Positions 8,964 to 15,592 of a stretch of 24,929 bases of DNA are shown in pieces. The notes under the pieces were generated by a model. That model was not told the origin of the DNA. It saw only the letters and a program-made list of their open reading frames with translations, and made no database searches. Origin of the DNA: CAYVQU01 sp964453155 (GTDB taxonomy: Bacteria; Chloroflexota; Anaerolineae; Anaerolineales; UBA11858). The DNA lies in NCBI GenBank assembly GCA_964453155.1, contig CAYVQU010000070.1, positions 1 to 24,929 on the forward strand, given 5' to 3'. The stretch's first letter is position 1, and the number at the start of each line of letters is the position of its first letter. Both the position numbers and the translations under genes were made by a program.

Positions 8964-8998
8964 AACCAACTATCAAACCATCCAACCATCAAACTACC
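8964..8998. repeat. Single arm of family B repeat (CCAACCATCAAAC words)
   Basis: A run of CCAACCAACTATCAAACC-type words with no matching GGTTGG arm nearby. Similar single arms lie at about 16851-16872. They look like half-elements or remnants of the hairpin family seen complete at 4894-4961 and in the 21550-21600 spacer. Confidence 0.55.
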
Positions 8999-9001
8999 GC
9001 G

Positions 9002-9035
9002 TGTAACCCGCTCGTTACAGCCCTTTGATATCCTA
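9002..9035 (+). promoter_or_regulatory. Dyad plus TATCCTA element, copy 2
   Basis: This is a second TGTAAC-N6-GTTAC-N10-TATCCTA, with the dyad at 9003-9007 and 9014-9018 and TATCCTA at 9029-9035. It lies 45 bases before the ATG of the small gene at 9080. Spacing is identical to the copy before the carboxyltransferase gene, and 28 of 34 bases agree. It is consistent with co-regulated promoters, but a dispersed repeat is an alternative. Confidence 0.35.
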
Positions 9036-9079
9036 AAATCGCTGATCAAAACTTGATTTCATCTCAATGGGTGAACCGT

Positions 9080-9283
9080 ATGGAAGAGGCTTCAAAAACC
9101 AACATCGTTTCGTTTATCATCCGATTTGTCCAGGACAAACCCGAAAAAGACAGTGATCAACAGTCCTATCGGGGTGCCATCCGCCACATCCAGAGCGATG
9201 AAGAACTCACGTTCACCTGTTGGGACGAAGCCGAAAGCTTCATCCAACACTATATTCCAATTAACAGAATGAGTTGCTTCTGA
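9080..9283 (+). CDS. Small conserved-looking hypothetical protein (67 aa)
   Basis: The product has the pattern IVSFIIRFVQ, then a short acidic linker, then YRGAIRHIQSDEELTF, then a final helix WDEAESFIQHYI. I recall small bacterial proteins with the same plan (strand, W/YRG-x-I-x-H-x-x-S, helix), but I cannot name a function. The frame is open to a TTG at 9053; I prefer ATG 9080 because the conserved-looking part starts just after it, although no strong ribosome binding site is visible for either. It has no signal peptide or membrane segment. It sits between the carboxylase and PHA blocks and has its own promoter-like element at 9002-9035. Confidence 0.6.
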   Translation: MEEASKTNIVSFIIRFVQDKPEKDSDQQSYRGAIRHIQSDEELTFTCWDEAESFIQHYIPINRMSCF

Positions 9284-9291
9284 GATAATAG

Positions 9292-9389
9292 AACGCGGAT
9301 GACGCAGTTACGCTGCGCTTACGCGAATTCACGTGGGTTTTTAATCCGCGTGAATCCGGAAAATCAGCGTTATCAGCGTTATCAGCGTT
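9292..9389. repeat. Palindromic spacer with triple 9-mer tandem repeat
   Basis: ACGCGGAT (9293-9300) pairs with ATCCGCGT (9344-9351), CGCAG (9303-9307) with CTGCG (9313-9317), and GAATTCACG (9325-9333) with CGTGAATCC (9349-9357, near-complement). It is followed by three perfect tandem copies of ATCAGCGTT (9363-9389). The block ends before the AAGGAG of the SDR gene. Confidence 0.7.
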
Positions 9390-9426
9390 CAAAGAGTATA
9401 AATCATATTTCTTTAAGGAGACAAGA

Positions 9427-10185
9427 ATGCGTCTGAAAGATAAAGTTTGTTTGGTCACCGGGGGGGCGGCTGGGATTGGGAAAGCCACAGCGATCCGGTT
9501 TGCCGAGGCGGGGGCTAAGGTGGTGATCTGCGATTTGGCCGATGAAGCCGGAGAGCAGGTTGCAGCCGAAATTGGCGGCGATTATTACAACGTCAATGTG
9601 GCCGATCGGGCCGCAGTCCAGACCTGGGTGGAGGCCGTCGTCGAGAAATATGACCGCGTGGACGTGATCGTCAACAACGCCGGGGTGCTGCGGGACGGAA
9701 TGTTTGTCCGGGTCAAAGAGGGGGAGTTGGTCAAGGAAATGTCTGAGGACCAATTCGACCTGGTAATCGACGTCAACCTGAAGGGCGTCTTCAACTGTGC
9801 CCAGGCGGTCGCGCCTTACATGATCAAACAGGGCGGTGGCGTGATTCTGAACGCCACCTCCATCGTAGGTCTTGATGGCAACTTCGGCCAAACCAATTAT
9901 GTGGCCTCGAAAGCCGGGGTGATCGGGATGACCAAAGTTTGGGCGCGCGAATTGGGTAAACATCAAATTCGCGTCAATGCTGTAGCGCCCGGGTTCACGC
10001 TGACCGAGATGGTACGCCAGATGCCCGAAAAAATCCTGGACAGCATGATTGCCAAAACCCCCATGCGCCGGATGGGCGAACCCGTCGACATCGCCAACGC
10101 CTACCTTTTCCTGGCCTCCGATGAAGCCGCCTTCATCTCCGGTGTCACTCTACGCGTTGATGGTGGAATTGTAGTCGGAACTTAA
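9427..10185 (+). CDS. fabG: SDR-family 3-oxoacyl-CoA/ACP reductase (FabG/PhaB type)
   Basis: This 252-residue short-chain dehydrogenase should reduce a 3-oxoacyl-CoA or -ACP to the (R)-3-hydroxyacyl form with NAD(P)H. The cofactor loop is TGGAAGIG (11-18) and NNAG is at 83-86. The catalytic set is Asn117, Ser145, Tyr158 and Lys162 (YVASK). The C-terminus ends VTLRVDGGIVVGT, as in FabG. Asp36 at the end of the second strand (VVICDLADE) is often linked with NAD(H) preference. A strong AAGGAG (9415-9420) precedes the ATG. Because it starts the PHA block, acetoacetyl-CoA reductase (PhaB) is the likeliest role, but sequence alone does not separate PhaB from FabG. A short insert around residues 90-104 (RDGMFVRVKEGELVK) is slightly longer than in FabG. 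Confidence 0.9.
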   Translation: MRLKDKVCLVTGGAAGIGKATAIRFAEAGAKVVICDLADEAGEQVAAEIGGDYYNVNVADRAAVQTWVEAVVEKYDRVDVIVNNAGVLRDGMFVRVKEGELVKEMSEDQFDLVIDVNLKGVFNCAQAVAPYMIKQGGGVILNATSIVGLDGNFGQTNYVASKAGVIGMTKVWARELGKHQIRVNAVAPGFTLTEMVRQMPEKILDSMIAKTPMRRMGEPVDIANAYLFLASDEAAFISGVTLRVDGGIVVGT

Positions 10186-10192
10186 TATTATG

Positions 10193-10358
10193 GGACACGG
10201 ATTTCACGGATGAACACGGATTTGTCTGCTGAAAATAAATACCACAGAGCACGCGAAGAACGCAGAGATTTTTCTTTTGTTTTGTCTCAGCGCACTCTGC
10301 AGTTAAATTCGTTTTTCAATAGAGAAAAAATCCGTGGAATCCGTGTTGATCCGTGTCC
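10193..10358. repeat. Long hairpin of CACGGAT words (family D) enclosing CGCAGAG words (family E)
   Basis: The outer arms (10193-10223 and 10328-10358) each hold three copies of a CACGGAT-type word in opposite orientation and begin and end with GGACACGGAT / ATCCGTGTCC. Inside are ACCACAGAGC and AACGCAGAG words (10241-10268) opposite TCTCAGCGCACTCTGCAG (10285-10302). It fills the gap between the SDR and KASIII-like genes, and its right arm overlaps a possible GTG start at 10353. Confidence 0.8.
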
Positions 10359-10367
10359 AAAATTGCT

Positions 10368-11375
10368 ATGACTAGATACGCACAAATTCTTTCTACGGGC
10401 AGTTATGTCCCCGAGCGGGTGGTCACCAATGCTGAAGTGGATGAACTCTTAGGAGTATCAACAGATGCGTGGCTGCTCGCGAATGTTGGGATTAAGGAAC
10501 GGCGCTGGATGGCGGCAGACCAGACCACCTCGGATTTGATCTTCGCGGCCAGCCAGAAGGCGTTGGAAAAAGCTGGGGTTCCGCCGGATGACATCGATCT
10601 GATTATCGTCTCAACCGATACGCCGGATTATCTTTCCCCGGGGACGTCGGTGGTCGTACAGCACAAACTTGGCGCGGTCAACGCGGGGTGCTACGATGTC
10701 AACAGTGCCTGCGCGGGCTGGGTGACGGCCCTTGATCAGGGGGCGCGCTATCTCGCCACGGAACCAGGCTTTCACTACGTGCTCGTCGCTGGGGGGTATG
10801 GGATGAGCCGCTATCTCAACCTGGCCGACAAAACAACGGCCAATCTCTTCGCAGATGGGGCTGGTGCGGCCGTGTTGGGTGTCGGAGAGAAACCCGGATT
10901 TCTAGCCAGCAACCTGCTCGCTAAAGGTGAGTTCCACGATGCGTTAGGCATTTACGGCGGCGGCACCTATCGCCCGGCTACACCTGAAAACACTGAAAAA
11001 TACGGGGCACCAATCGTTGAATTTGTCCGCAAATTCCCCAAAACCTTCAACACCGAATACTGGCCCAAACTAATTAAGGGCGCGCTCGATAAAGTTGATC
11101 TGACTTTCGATGACGTCGATTTCTACCTGTTCACCCAACTCAACCTGCGCACCATCGAAGCCATGATGGAATTACTTGGCCAGCCTATCGAGAAAACCCA
11201 CTGGGTAATGGAGAAATGGGGTTACACCGGCTCGCCGTGTGTCATTATGGCGTTGGATGATGCCATCGAGCAGGGCCGCGCCCCCAAAGCAGGCGATAAG
11301 ATCGTCTTCTGCGCGAGTGGGGGAGGGATTAGTATGGCGGCTTCCCTTTGGGAGTGGGTAGTGGACGGTGGGTAG
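10368..11375 (+). CDS. KASIII (FabH)-fold protein with altered catalytic triad
   Basis: This 335-residue thiolase-superfamily protein resembles 3-oxoacyl-ACP synthase III over its whole length. The nucleophile is present: VNSACAGW with Cys115. The other two FabH residues are not. Where FabH has HQANLRI this protein has TQLNLRT (His replaced by Thr256), and where FabH has GNTSAAS it has GYTGSPC (Asn replaced by Tyr286). Both alignments run without gaps. That pair normally serves decarboxylation of malonyl-ACP, so the protein may be an acyltransferase or a non-decarboxylating condensing enzyme. I chose ATG 10368 because the upstream GTG 10353 lies in the hairpin arm; no clear ribosome binding site is visible. 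The C-terminal EWVVDGG and the TAG stop fall inside a family A repeat. Confidence 0.85.
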   Translation: MTRYAQILSTGSYVPERVVTNAEVDELLGVSTDAWLLANVGIKERRWMAADQTTSDLIFAASQKALEKAGVPPDDIDLIIVSTDTPDYLSPGTSVVVQHKLGAVNAGCYDVNSACAGWVTALDQGARYLATEPGFHYVLVAGGYGMSRYLNLADKTTANLFADGAGAAVLGVGEKPGFLASNLLAKGEFHDALGIYGGGTYRPATPENTEKYGAPIVEFVRKFPKTFNTEYWPKLIKGALDKVDLTFDDVDFYLFTQLNLRTIEAMMELLGQPIEKTHWVMEKWGYTGSPCVIMALDDAIEQGRAPKAGDKIVFCASGGGISMAASLWEWVVDGG

Positions 11376-11421
11376 TGGATAGTATGAGTGGACAGTGTTT
11401 GGTAGTTAGTGGGTAGTTGGT
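11352..11421. repeat. Left arm of family A repeat (GTGGGTAGTGGATAGTGG words) before S23 gene 1
   Basis: This run of GTGGGTAG, GTGGATAG and GGTAGTTAG words covers the end of the KASIII-like gene and reaches the ribosome binding site of the S23 gene. The part at 11403-11416 matches the complement of 11814-11827, just past the S23 gene, at 12 of 14 positions. The two arms therefore bracket the gene. Confidence 0.65.
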
Positions 11422-11439
11422 TTTCGTAGGAGGGTGACA

Positions 11440-11817
11440 ATGAACAAGAGAGTGCAGAGTTATCGCGATTTGGTGATTTGGCAGAAAGGAATTGAGTTAG
11501 TCAAGGAAGTTTATAAGCAAACGAAGAAGTTTCCAAACCATGAAACCTTTGGGTTGGTGAGTCAGATGCAGCGATCGGCAGTATCCATTCCATCGAATAT
11601 CGCTGAAGGGCAAACCCGGCAGCATACTGGTGAATTTCGACAGTTTCTATACGTAGCCCTGAGTTCGGCCTCCGAGTTAGATACCCAAACCATAATCGCT
11701 CATGAACTAGACTACATCACCGCTGACGAGGTCAAAAACATCGAAAACCAAATAATCGAACTCCGAAAAATGACCTACACCCTGATTTCAAAACTACCAT
11801 CGAAGCGAAGACTCTAA
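11440..11817 (+). CDS. S23 / Avd-like four-helix-bundle protein, copy 1
   Basis: This 125-residue protein belongs to the family first known from intervening sequences in 23S rRNA (IVP/S23), which also includes the Avd accessory protein of diversity-generating retroelements. The signature is clear: YRDLVIWQKGIELVKEVY, FPNHETFGLVSQMQRSAVSI, PSNIAEG, then a C-terminal LRKMTYTLI helix. It is probably all-alpha, oligomeric and nucleic-acid binding, as known for the family. Its function outside rRNA is not established. ATG 11440 with AGGAGG at 11428-11433 is better placed than GTG 11434. It is closely similar to the second copy at 17794-18174, at protein and visibly at DNA level. Its stop codon lies in the right arm of the bracketing repeat. 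No reverse transcriptase or template/variable repeat pair is nearby, so this is not a retroelement. Confidence 0.92.
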   Translation: MNKRVQSYRDLVIWQKGIELVKEVYKQTKKFPNHETFGLVSQMQRSAVSIPSNIAEGQTRQHTGEFRQFLYVALSSASELDTQTIIAHELDYITADEVKNIENQIIELRKMTYTLISKLPSKRRL

Positions 11818-11834
11818 CCACTAACCACCAATTG

Positions 11835-12713
11835 ATGCCAACGATACAGACAGAGAATCTTAACATTCAATACCGGCAAGCAGGAGACGGAGATATTCCC
11901 CTCGTGTTCATGCATGGAAACTATGCCTCGTCGCGGTGGTGGCTGCCGCAGTTTGAGCGATTACCTACCAATGTGCGGGCTTTCGCTCCTGATCTCCGGG
12001 GATGTGGATCAACACAGGGGCTCACACGCACCCTGAAACAGACAAGTTCGCCGCCCACCATTTCGGATTTATCTACTGATTTGGCTGAATTTATTGCAAC
12101 CCTGAACCTTCAAAATCCAATCCTGATCGGGCATTCCCTGGGTGGGGTGATCGCCACCGATTATGCCGTGCGGTTTCCCGGCAGTATTTGCGGCCTACTT
12201 CTCGAGGACTCGGGCCCACCCAACGGGGTGCCCGCGAGTTTGATCTCCCAGTCGGCGCTGTTGCCGCTCGAATTTGGCAGCAAAATCCTGATGCGGAACG
12301 CCCTGCGGTTCGCCGGACTGCCCCGCCGCGGCCGATTAGCCCGGGCGCTGGTCGCGGATGCGATTGCCGCGCAATCCGGGCAGTACATGAACTTCGCGTA
12401 TGCCGTCTCCACTTGGGATGTCACCGCCGAACTCCCCACTGTGGATATCCCCGTCTTGCTGATTTGGGGCGGCAAAGACCGCATTATGCCCCCCAGGATT
12501 GGAAAACAATATTTGCGCTTACTACCCCAGGCTGAGATGCTAATCGTCCCCGATGCCGGGCACTCTCCTCATCTGGAACGCCCCAATGCCTTTGCCGGGG
12601 CGCTGCACCAATTTATCGATCAATGCGTTGCGCAACCCGAAACGCCCATTACTGAAATCCCTCCCCGAAGTATCAAGGATCGGATTTTTCGTTGGATTGG
12701 CATTTCGTTTTAA
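11835..12713 (+). CDS. Alpha/beta hydrolase 1
   Basis: This 292-residue hydrolase has a complete triad. The nucleophile is Ser101 in GHSLGG, the acid Asp215 in IWGGKDRIMPP, and the base His243 in DAGHSPHLERP. The oxyanion-hole strand is VFMHGN (24-29). Residues 125-190 form a lid-like helical cap. No signal peptide is seen, so it acts in the cytoplasm. Its place inside a PHA cluster suggests a PHA/oligomer depolymerase or an acyl-CoA thioesterase, but the family is too broad to say. ATG 11835 is preferred to the TTG at 11832. It lies only 17 bases after the S23 gene, and the right arm of the S23-bracketing repeat occupies that gap. Confidence 0.85.
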   Translation: MPTIQTENLNIQYRQAGDGDIPLVFMHGNYASSRWWLPQFERLPTNVRAFAPDLRGCGSTQGLTRTLKQTSSPPTISDLSTDLAEFIATLNLQNPILIGHSLGGVIATDYAVRFPGSICGLLLEDSGPPNGVPASLISQSALLPLEFGSKILMRNALRFAGLPRRGRLARALVADAIAAQSGQYMNFAYAVSTWDVTAELPTVDIPVLLIWGGKDRIMPPRIGKQYLRLLPQAEMLIVPDAGHSPHLERPNAFAGALHQFIDQCVAQPETPITEIPPRSIKDRIFRWIGISF

Positions 12714-12896
12714 GTATTAGATAGCCACATTTTGCCCACATCGTTCTCCTGGCTGAATTTTTGGGATTTATTTAGATGATCTTGGAATAACCGCAGAGCA
12801 ACTTCTCTTTTTCTCCGCGCTCTCAGCGTTCTCCGCGGTTAATTATGATTTGAGTAAGTCCCCATCAAATTTTTCACGCGTTTAAGGAGGTGTGAA
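12714..12896. repeat. Spacer with CGCAGAG/CTCCGCG hairpin (family E)
   Basis: AACCGCAGAG (12789-12798) pairs with CTCCGCGGTT (12831-12840) at 9 of 10 positions, and the right arm contains further CTCCGCGCTCTCAGCG words. The first 70 bases of the spacer show nothing recognisable. The end carries TTTAAGGAGG, the ribosome binding site of the next gene. Confidence 0.65.
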
Positions 12897-13385
12897 ATGA
12901 CAGAATGGACCAAGCAAGCTGAAGACATGTTCAAGGCCTGGAGTGATGCTCAGAAAGGCCTGATGGACAAATGGGTTGAGAGCCTGAAATCGTTCAGCGG
13001 CACACCCGATACCGAGATGTGGCAGAAAACGCTCGAAACCTGGGAAGAAACCGCCAAAAACACCTTCAGCTCTCAGGCCGAATGGACCGGGAGTTGGGTC
13101 GAGAATCTCAAATCGATGGAAGGGCTGCCTGATCAGGCCGTTGAATCCATCGGCCGCTTCGAGGAAATGGCCGGTAAGTGGAACAGCACCCAAGAAGAAT
13201 TGTGGGCCAAATGGTTTGAAATGCTCAAGGGGGTTGATTTCTCTCAACCCACCGATAAATTCACCGAGGCCATGAAGAACCCCCTCCAGGCCTGGCAAGA
13301 TGCTACCCAAAAAGCCATGGACACCCAGGCCGACTGGATGAAAATCTGGACGGGCGCGGGAAAAGACGAAGCTGCTGACAAGTAG
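12897..13385 (+). CDS. Trp-rich phasin/PhaE-like protein
   Basis: This 162-residue acidic, wholly helical protein probably coats PHA granules or assists the synthase. It has about four imperfect repeats of roughly 35-40 residues, each with Trp-containing amphipathic helices: WVESLKSF, WVENLKSM, WFEMLKGV, and WMKIWTG at the end, separated by W-x3-Q or W-x5 blocks. Such Trp-rich helices resemble the N-terminal part of PhaE and the phasins. No signal peptide or membrane segment is present. The strong AAGGAGG just before the ATG predicts high expression, as expected for a granule-associated protein. It directly precedes a PhaC gene. The exact family cannot be fixed by eye; a stand-alone PhaE N-terminal half is an alternative to a true phasin. 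Confidence 0.75.
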   Translation: MTEWTKQAEDMFKAWSDAQKGLMDKWVESLKSFSGTPDTEMWQKTLETWEETAKNTFSSQAEWTGSWVENLKSMEGLPDQAVESIGRFEEMAGKWNSTQEELWAKWFEMLKGVDFSQPTDKFTEAMKNPLQAWQDATQKAMDTQADWMKIWTGAGKDEAADK

Positions 13386-13412
13386 ATATTTCGCAAAAGG
13401 TGAAACAATAGC

Positions 13413-13467
13413 TCACGCAAAGACGCTAAGGCGCAAAGTTTATTTGTTTCTTGGCGGCTTTGCGTGA
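13413..13467. repeat. Hairpin of TCACGCAAAG/CTTTGCGTGA words (family C), copy 2
   Basis: TCACGCAAAGACGCTAAG (13413-13430) pairs with CTTGGCGGCTTTGCGTGA (13450-13467) at 16 of 18 positions. It lies between the phasin-like and phaC genes and ends 8 bases before the GGAGG of phaC. It is the same family as 8220-8286. Confidence 0.8.
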
Positions 13468-13487
13468 GATTGATTGGAGGTCTACAT

Positions 13488-15104
13488 ATGTGGCAGACGA
13501 TGTTCGAGACCATGAATCAGACCGTGGCCGCCATTGGTCAGATGCAGCAGGCCAGTACGATGGCCGCGCTGCGGGGGATGGAGTTGACGGCCAATGTCTA
13601 CGCCAGTATGTGGGGGCAAAAACCTGATGAGGTGGTGCCTGCGGACCGGCGGTTTAAGGACGAAGCCTGGGATGAGAATCAGGCCGCCAACTTGATGAAG
13701 CAGGCCTATTTGATCACAGCCCAGTGGATGGCGGACATGGCCATCAGCCTGGAGACCGTCGATCCCGAAATTCAGCACCGCACCGAGTTTTGGACCCGCC
13801 AAATCTCTGATGCCTTCAGCCCGTCCAACTTTGTCATGACCAATCCGGTCGTGATGCAGGAGATTGTCCGGACGGGGGGGGACAACCTGAGGCAAGGGTT
13901 CAATAATCTGCTCGAAGACATTCAGCGCGGCCGGATCAGCCATACTCGTAAAGACGCCTTCAAAGTCGGTGTCGATCTGGCCTACACGCCGGGTGAAGTC
14001 GTCTACCGCAACCCCCTCATCGAGTTGATCCAATACACGCCGACCACCGAAAAAGTCCACGCGGTCCCCATGTTGATGATCCCCCCCTGGATCAACAAAT
14101 ATTACGTCATGGATATGCGGGCCGAAAACTCGATGTACAAATATCTGGTGGACGCCGGATTCACGGTCTTCACCATCAGTTGGAAAAATCCCGATGAATC
14201 TACCCGGGAAATGGGCTGGGACGAATATGTCGAACTCGGACCCTTAGAAGCCTTGCGGGTGATCAAGGCCATCACCGGCTCAGAAAAAGTCAACACGGCC
14301 GGTTACTGCCTGGGCGGCATTATCGAGCAAACCACCCTGGCCTATCTGGCCGCCACCGGAGACGACACCGTCAACACGGCCACCTTCTTTGCCACTCACC
14401 AGGATTTCACCAACGCTGGGGATGTGACCGTCTTCATCGACGACGTTCAAATCCAGTTTTTGGAGTGGTTGATGGACGTGGGCGGCGGGTTCCTGGATGG
14501 TAAGAATTTGTACGCCACCTTCAATATGCTGCGGTCCAACGACCTGCTGTGGAATTACGTCATCCACAATTACATGCTGGGGCAGACCCCGCCGGATTTT
14601 GACCTACTGTATTGGAACAGCGACAACACCCGCGTCGCCAAGAAAGTGCATATGTATTTAATCCGAGAGTTTTTCTTGGGGAATAAATTGATCCAGCAAA
14701 ACGCGCTCAAAGTCAAGGGCATCGGCGTGGATTTGGGGGTGATCACTGCGCCCACCTACACCGTCGCGGCCCGCGGCGACCACATCGTTCCCTGGACCGG
14801 TACCTTCTTGATGCGTGAGCTACTGGGCGGCCCGGTCCGCTTCATCCTGACCACCGGGGGCCACATTGCCGGGATCATCAACCACCCCGCCAAAAAACGC
14901 CGCGAATACTGGACCAACGCCGATCCCACCACCAGCCCCGAAACCTGGCTGACCGGCGCCGACCAACACGCTGGCAGCTGGTGGGTCGACTGGATCCCCT
15001 GGCTATCCAACCACTCCGGCGACCAAATCGATCCCCCCTCCATGGGCACCGCCGATTATCCCCCCATCACCGCCGCCCCCGGAACATATGTGTTGGAGGA
15101 ATAA
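13488..15104 (+). CDS. phaC: Poly(3-hydroxyalkanoate) synthase, class I type
   Basis: This 538-residue enzyme polymerises (R)-3-hydroxyacyl-CoA on the PHA granule. The N-terminal domain (about 90-200) has the class I/II block NPVVMQEIVRTGGDNLRQG, and PPWINKYYVMD follows at 199-209. The lipase-like box is GYCLGG with Cys274; Asp431 (ARGDHIVPW) and His459 (TGGHIAGIINHP) complete the triad. Class I enzymes do not need a PhaE subunit and usually have a somewhat longer N-terminus. The start at ATG 13488 is set by GGAGG at 13476-13480; the upstream GTG lies in the hairpin. A class III synthase follows two genes later, so the cluster encodes two synthases of different type. Confidence 0.95.
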   Translation: MWQTMFETMNQTVAAIGQMQQASTMAALRGMELTANVYASMWGQKPDEVVPADRRFKDEAWDENQAANLMKQAYLITAQWMADMAISLETVDPEIQHRTEFWTRQISDAFSPSNFVMTNPVVMQEIVRTGGDNLRQGFNNLLEDIQRGRISHTRKDAFKVGVDLAYTPGEVVYRNPLIELIQYTPTTEKVHAVPMLMIPPWINKYYVMDMRAENSMYKYLVDAGFTVFTISWKNPDESTREMGWDEYVELGPLEALRVIKAITGSEKVNTAGYCLGGIIEQTTLAYLAATGDDTVNTATFFATHQDFTNAGDVTVFIDDVQIQFLEWLMDVGGGFLDGKNLYATFNMLRSNDLLWNYVIHNYMLGQTPPDFDLLYWNSDNTRVAKKVHMYLIREFFLGNKLIQQNALKVKGIGVDLGVITAPTYTVAARGDHIVPWTGTFLMRELLGGPVRFILTTGGHIAGIINHPAKKRREYWTNADPTTSPETWLTGADQHAGSWWVDWIPWLSNHSGDQIDPPSMGTADYPPITAAPGTYVLEE

Positions 15105-15150
15105 GGTAACAGGTTACTAGGTAATGGGTAACCAGGGAAATCCCAGTTAC
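15105..15150. repeat. GGTAAC-word repeats with small hairpin (family H)
   Basis: Repeated GGTAAC/GGTTAC/GGTAAT words occupy 15105-15133. GTAAC-CA-GGG-AAAT-CCC-A-GTTAC (15128-15150) forms a hairpin just ahead of the AAAGGAG of the phaE-like gene. It starts immediately after the phaC stop codon. Confidence 0.6.
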
Positions 15151-15170
15151 CTACCCCAAAGGAGTACCCC

Positions 15171-15518
15171 ATGAGTGAAGATGATAAAAAACCAGAAGAA
15201 ACCCCTATTGACCCCTTCGCTCAGATGTTTAAGTTTTACGACAACTTCCAGAAATCGTGGTCGAGTGTCATGAGCGAAACCGTCAGCAGCCAGAGTTTTG
15301 CTGAATCGATGGGGGCCCAACTCGAAAGCAGCCTCGACTCCATGACTTTGTTCCAACGTCAATTCGGCGACATCATGGAGCAGTACCTACAACAGATGAG
15401 CCTGCCGACCCGCAAAGAAGTCCTTAGCATCGCCAAACGACTGACCCAGCTCGAGATGGCGATGGATGATCTGAACGCGAAGATGGATGAACTGTTGGAT
15501 GTAGTGAAGAGTGGTTAG
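15171..15518 (+). CDS. phaE: PhaE-like PHA synthase subunit
   Basis: This 115-residue protein likely forms the second subunit of the class III synthase encoded next. After a charged, disordered N-terminus, residues 15-80 are an amphipathic helical segment (MFKFYDNFQKSW). The C-terminus, LPTRKEVLSIAKRLTQLE plus a heptad-like coiled coil (MAMDDLNAKMDELLDVV), matches the LPTR-S/K-E-x-x-x-x-x-x-R-x-x-x-L end of PhaE and related synthase-associated proteins. It is much shorter than the approximately 350-residue PhaE of Allochromatium, nearer to the short archaeal ones. The ribosome binding site AAAGGAG is good. The TAG stop lies inside a family A repeat arm (15511-15540). A phasin role is the alternative. 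Confidence 0.78.
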   Translation: MSEDDKKPEETPIDPFAQMFKFYDNFQKSWSSVMSETVSSQSFAESMGAQLESSLDSMTLFQRQFGDIMEQYLQQMSLPTRKEVLSIAKRLTQLEMAMDDLNAKMDELLDVVKSG

Positions 15519-15576
15519 GGGTTGGTGGGTAGTGGTTAGTCCTTTCACTATCCACTACCCACTTCCCACTATCCAC
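15511..15576. repeat. Complete family A hairpin (GTGGTTAG.../...CTATCCAC)
   Basis: The arms 15511-15540 and 15547-15576 are complementary at 24 of 30 positions, with only a 6-base loop. The words GTGGGTAGTGG and CCACTACCCAC recur within each arm. The left arm includes the phaE-like stop codon. The right arm ends 6 bases before the GGAG of the class III phaC. Confidence 0.85.
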
Positions 15577-15592
15577 TGTGCGGAGCACCCCG

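Noticed and set aside
8840..9049. 69-residue minus-strand frame
   Set aside because: It is translation of family F and B repeats and has no protein-like pattern.
9363..9389. CRISPR-like array
   Set aside because: Three contiguous 9-mers without spacers are a simple tandem repeat.
13464..13487. Upstream GTG start for class I phaC
   Set aside because: It lies in the family C hairpin and upstream of the GGAGG at 13476-13480 that serves ATG 13488.
13482..14060. 192-residue minus-strand open frame
   Set aside because: It is antisense to the class I phaC, with no independent support.
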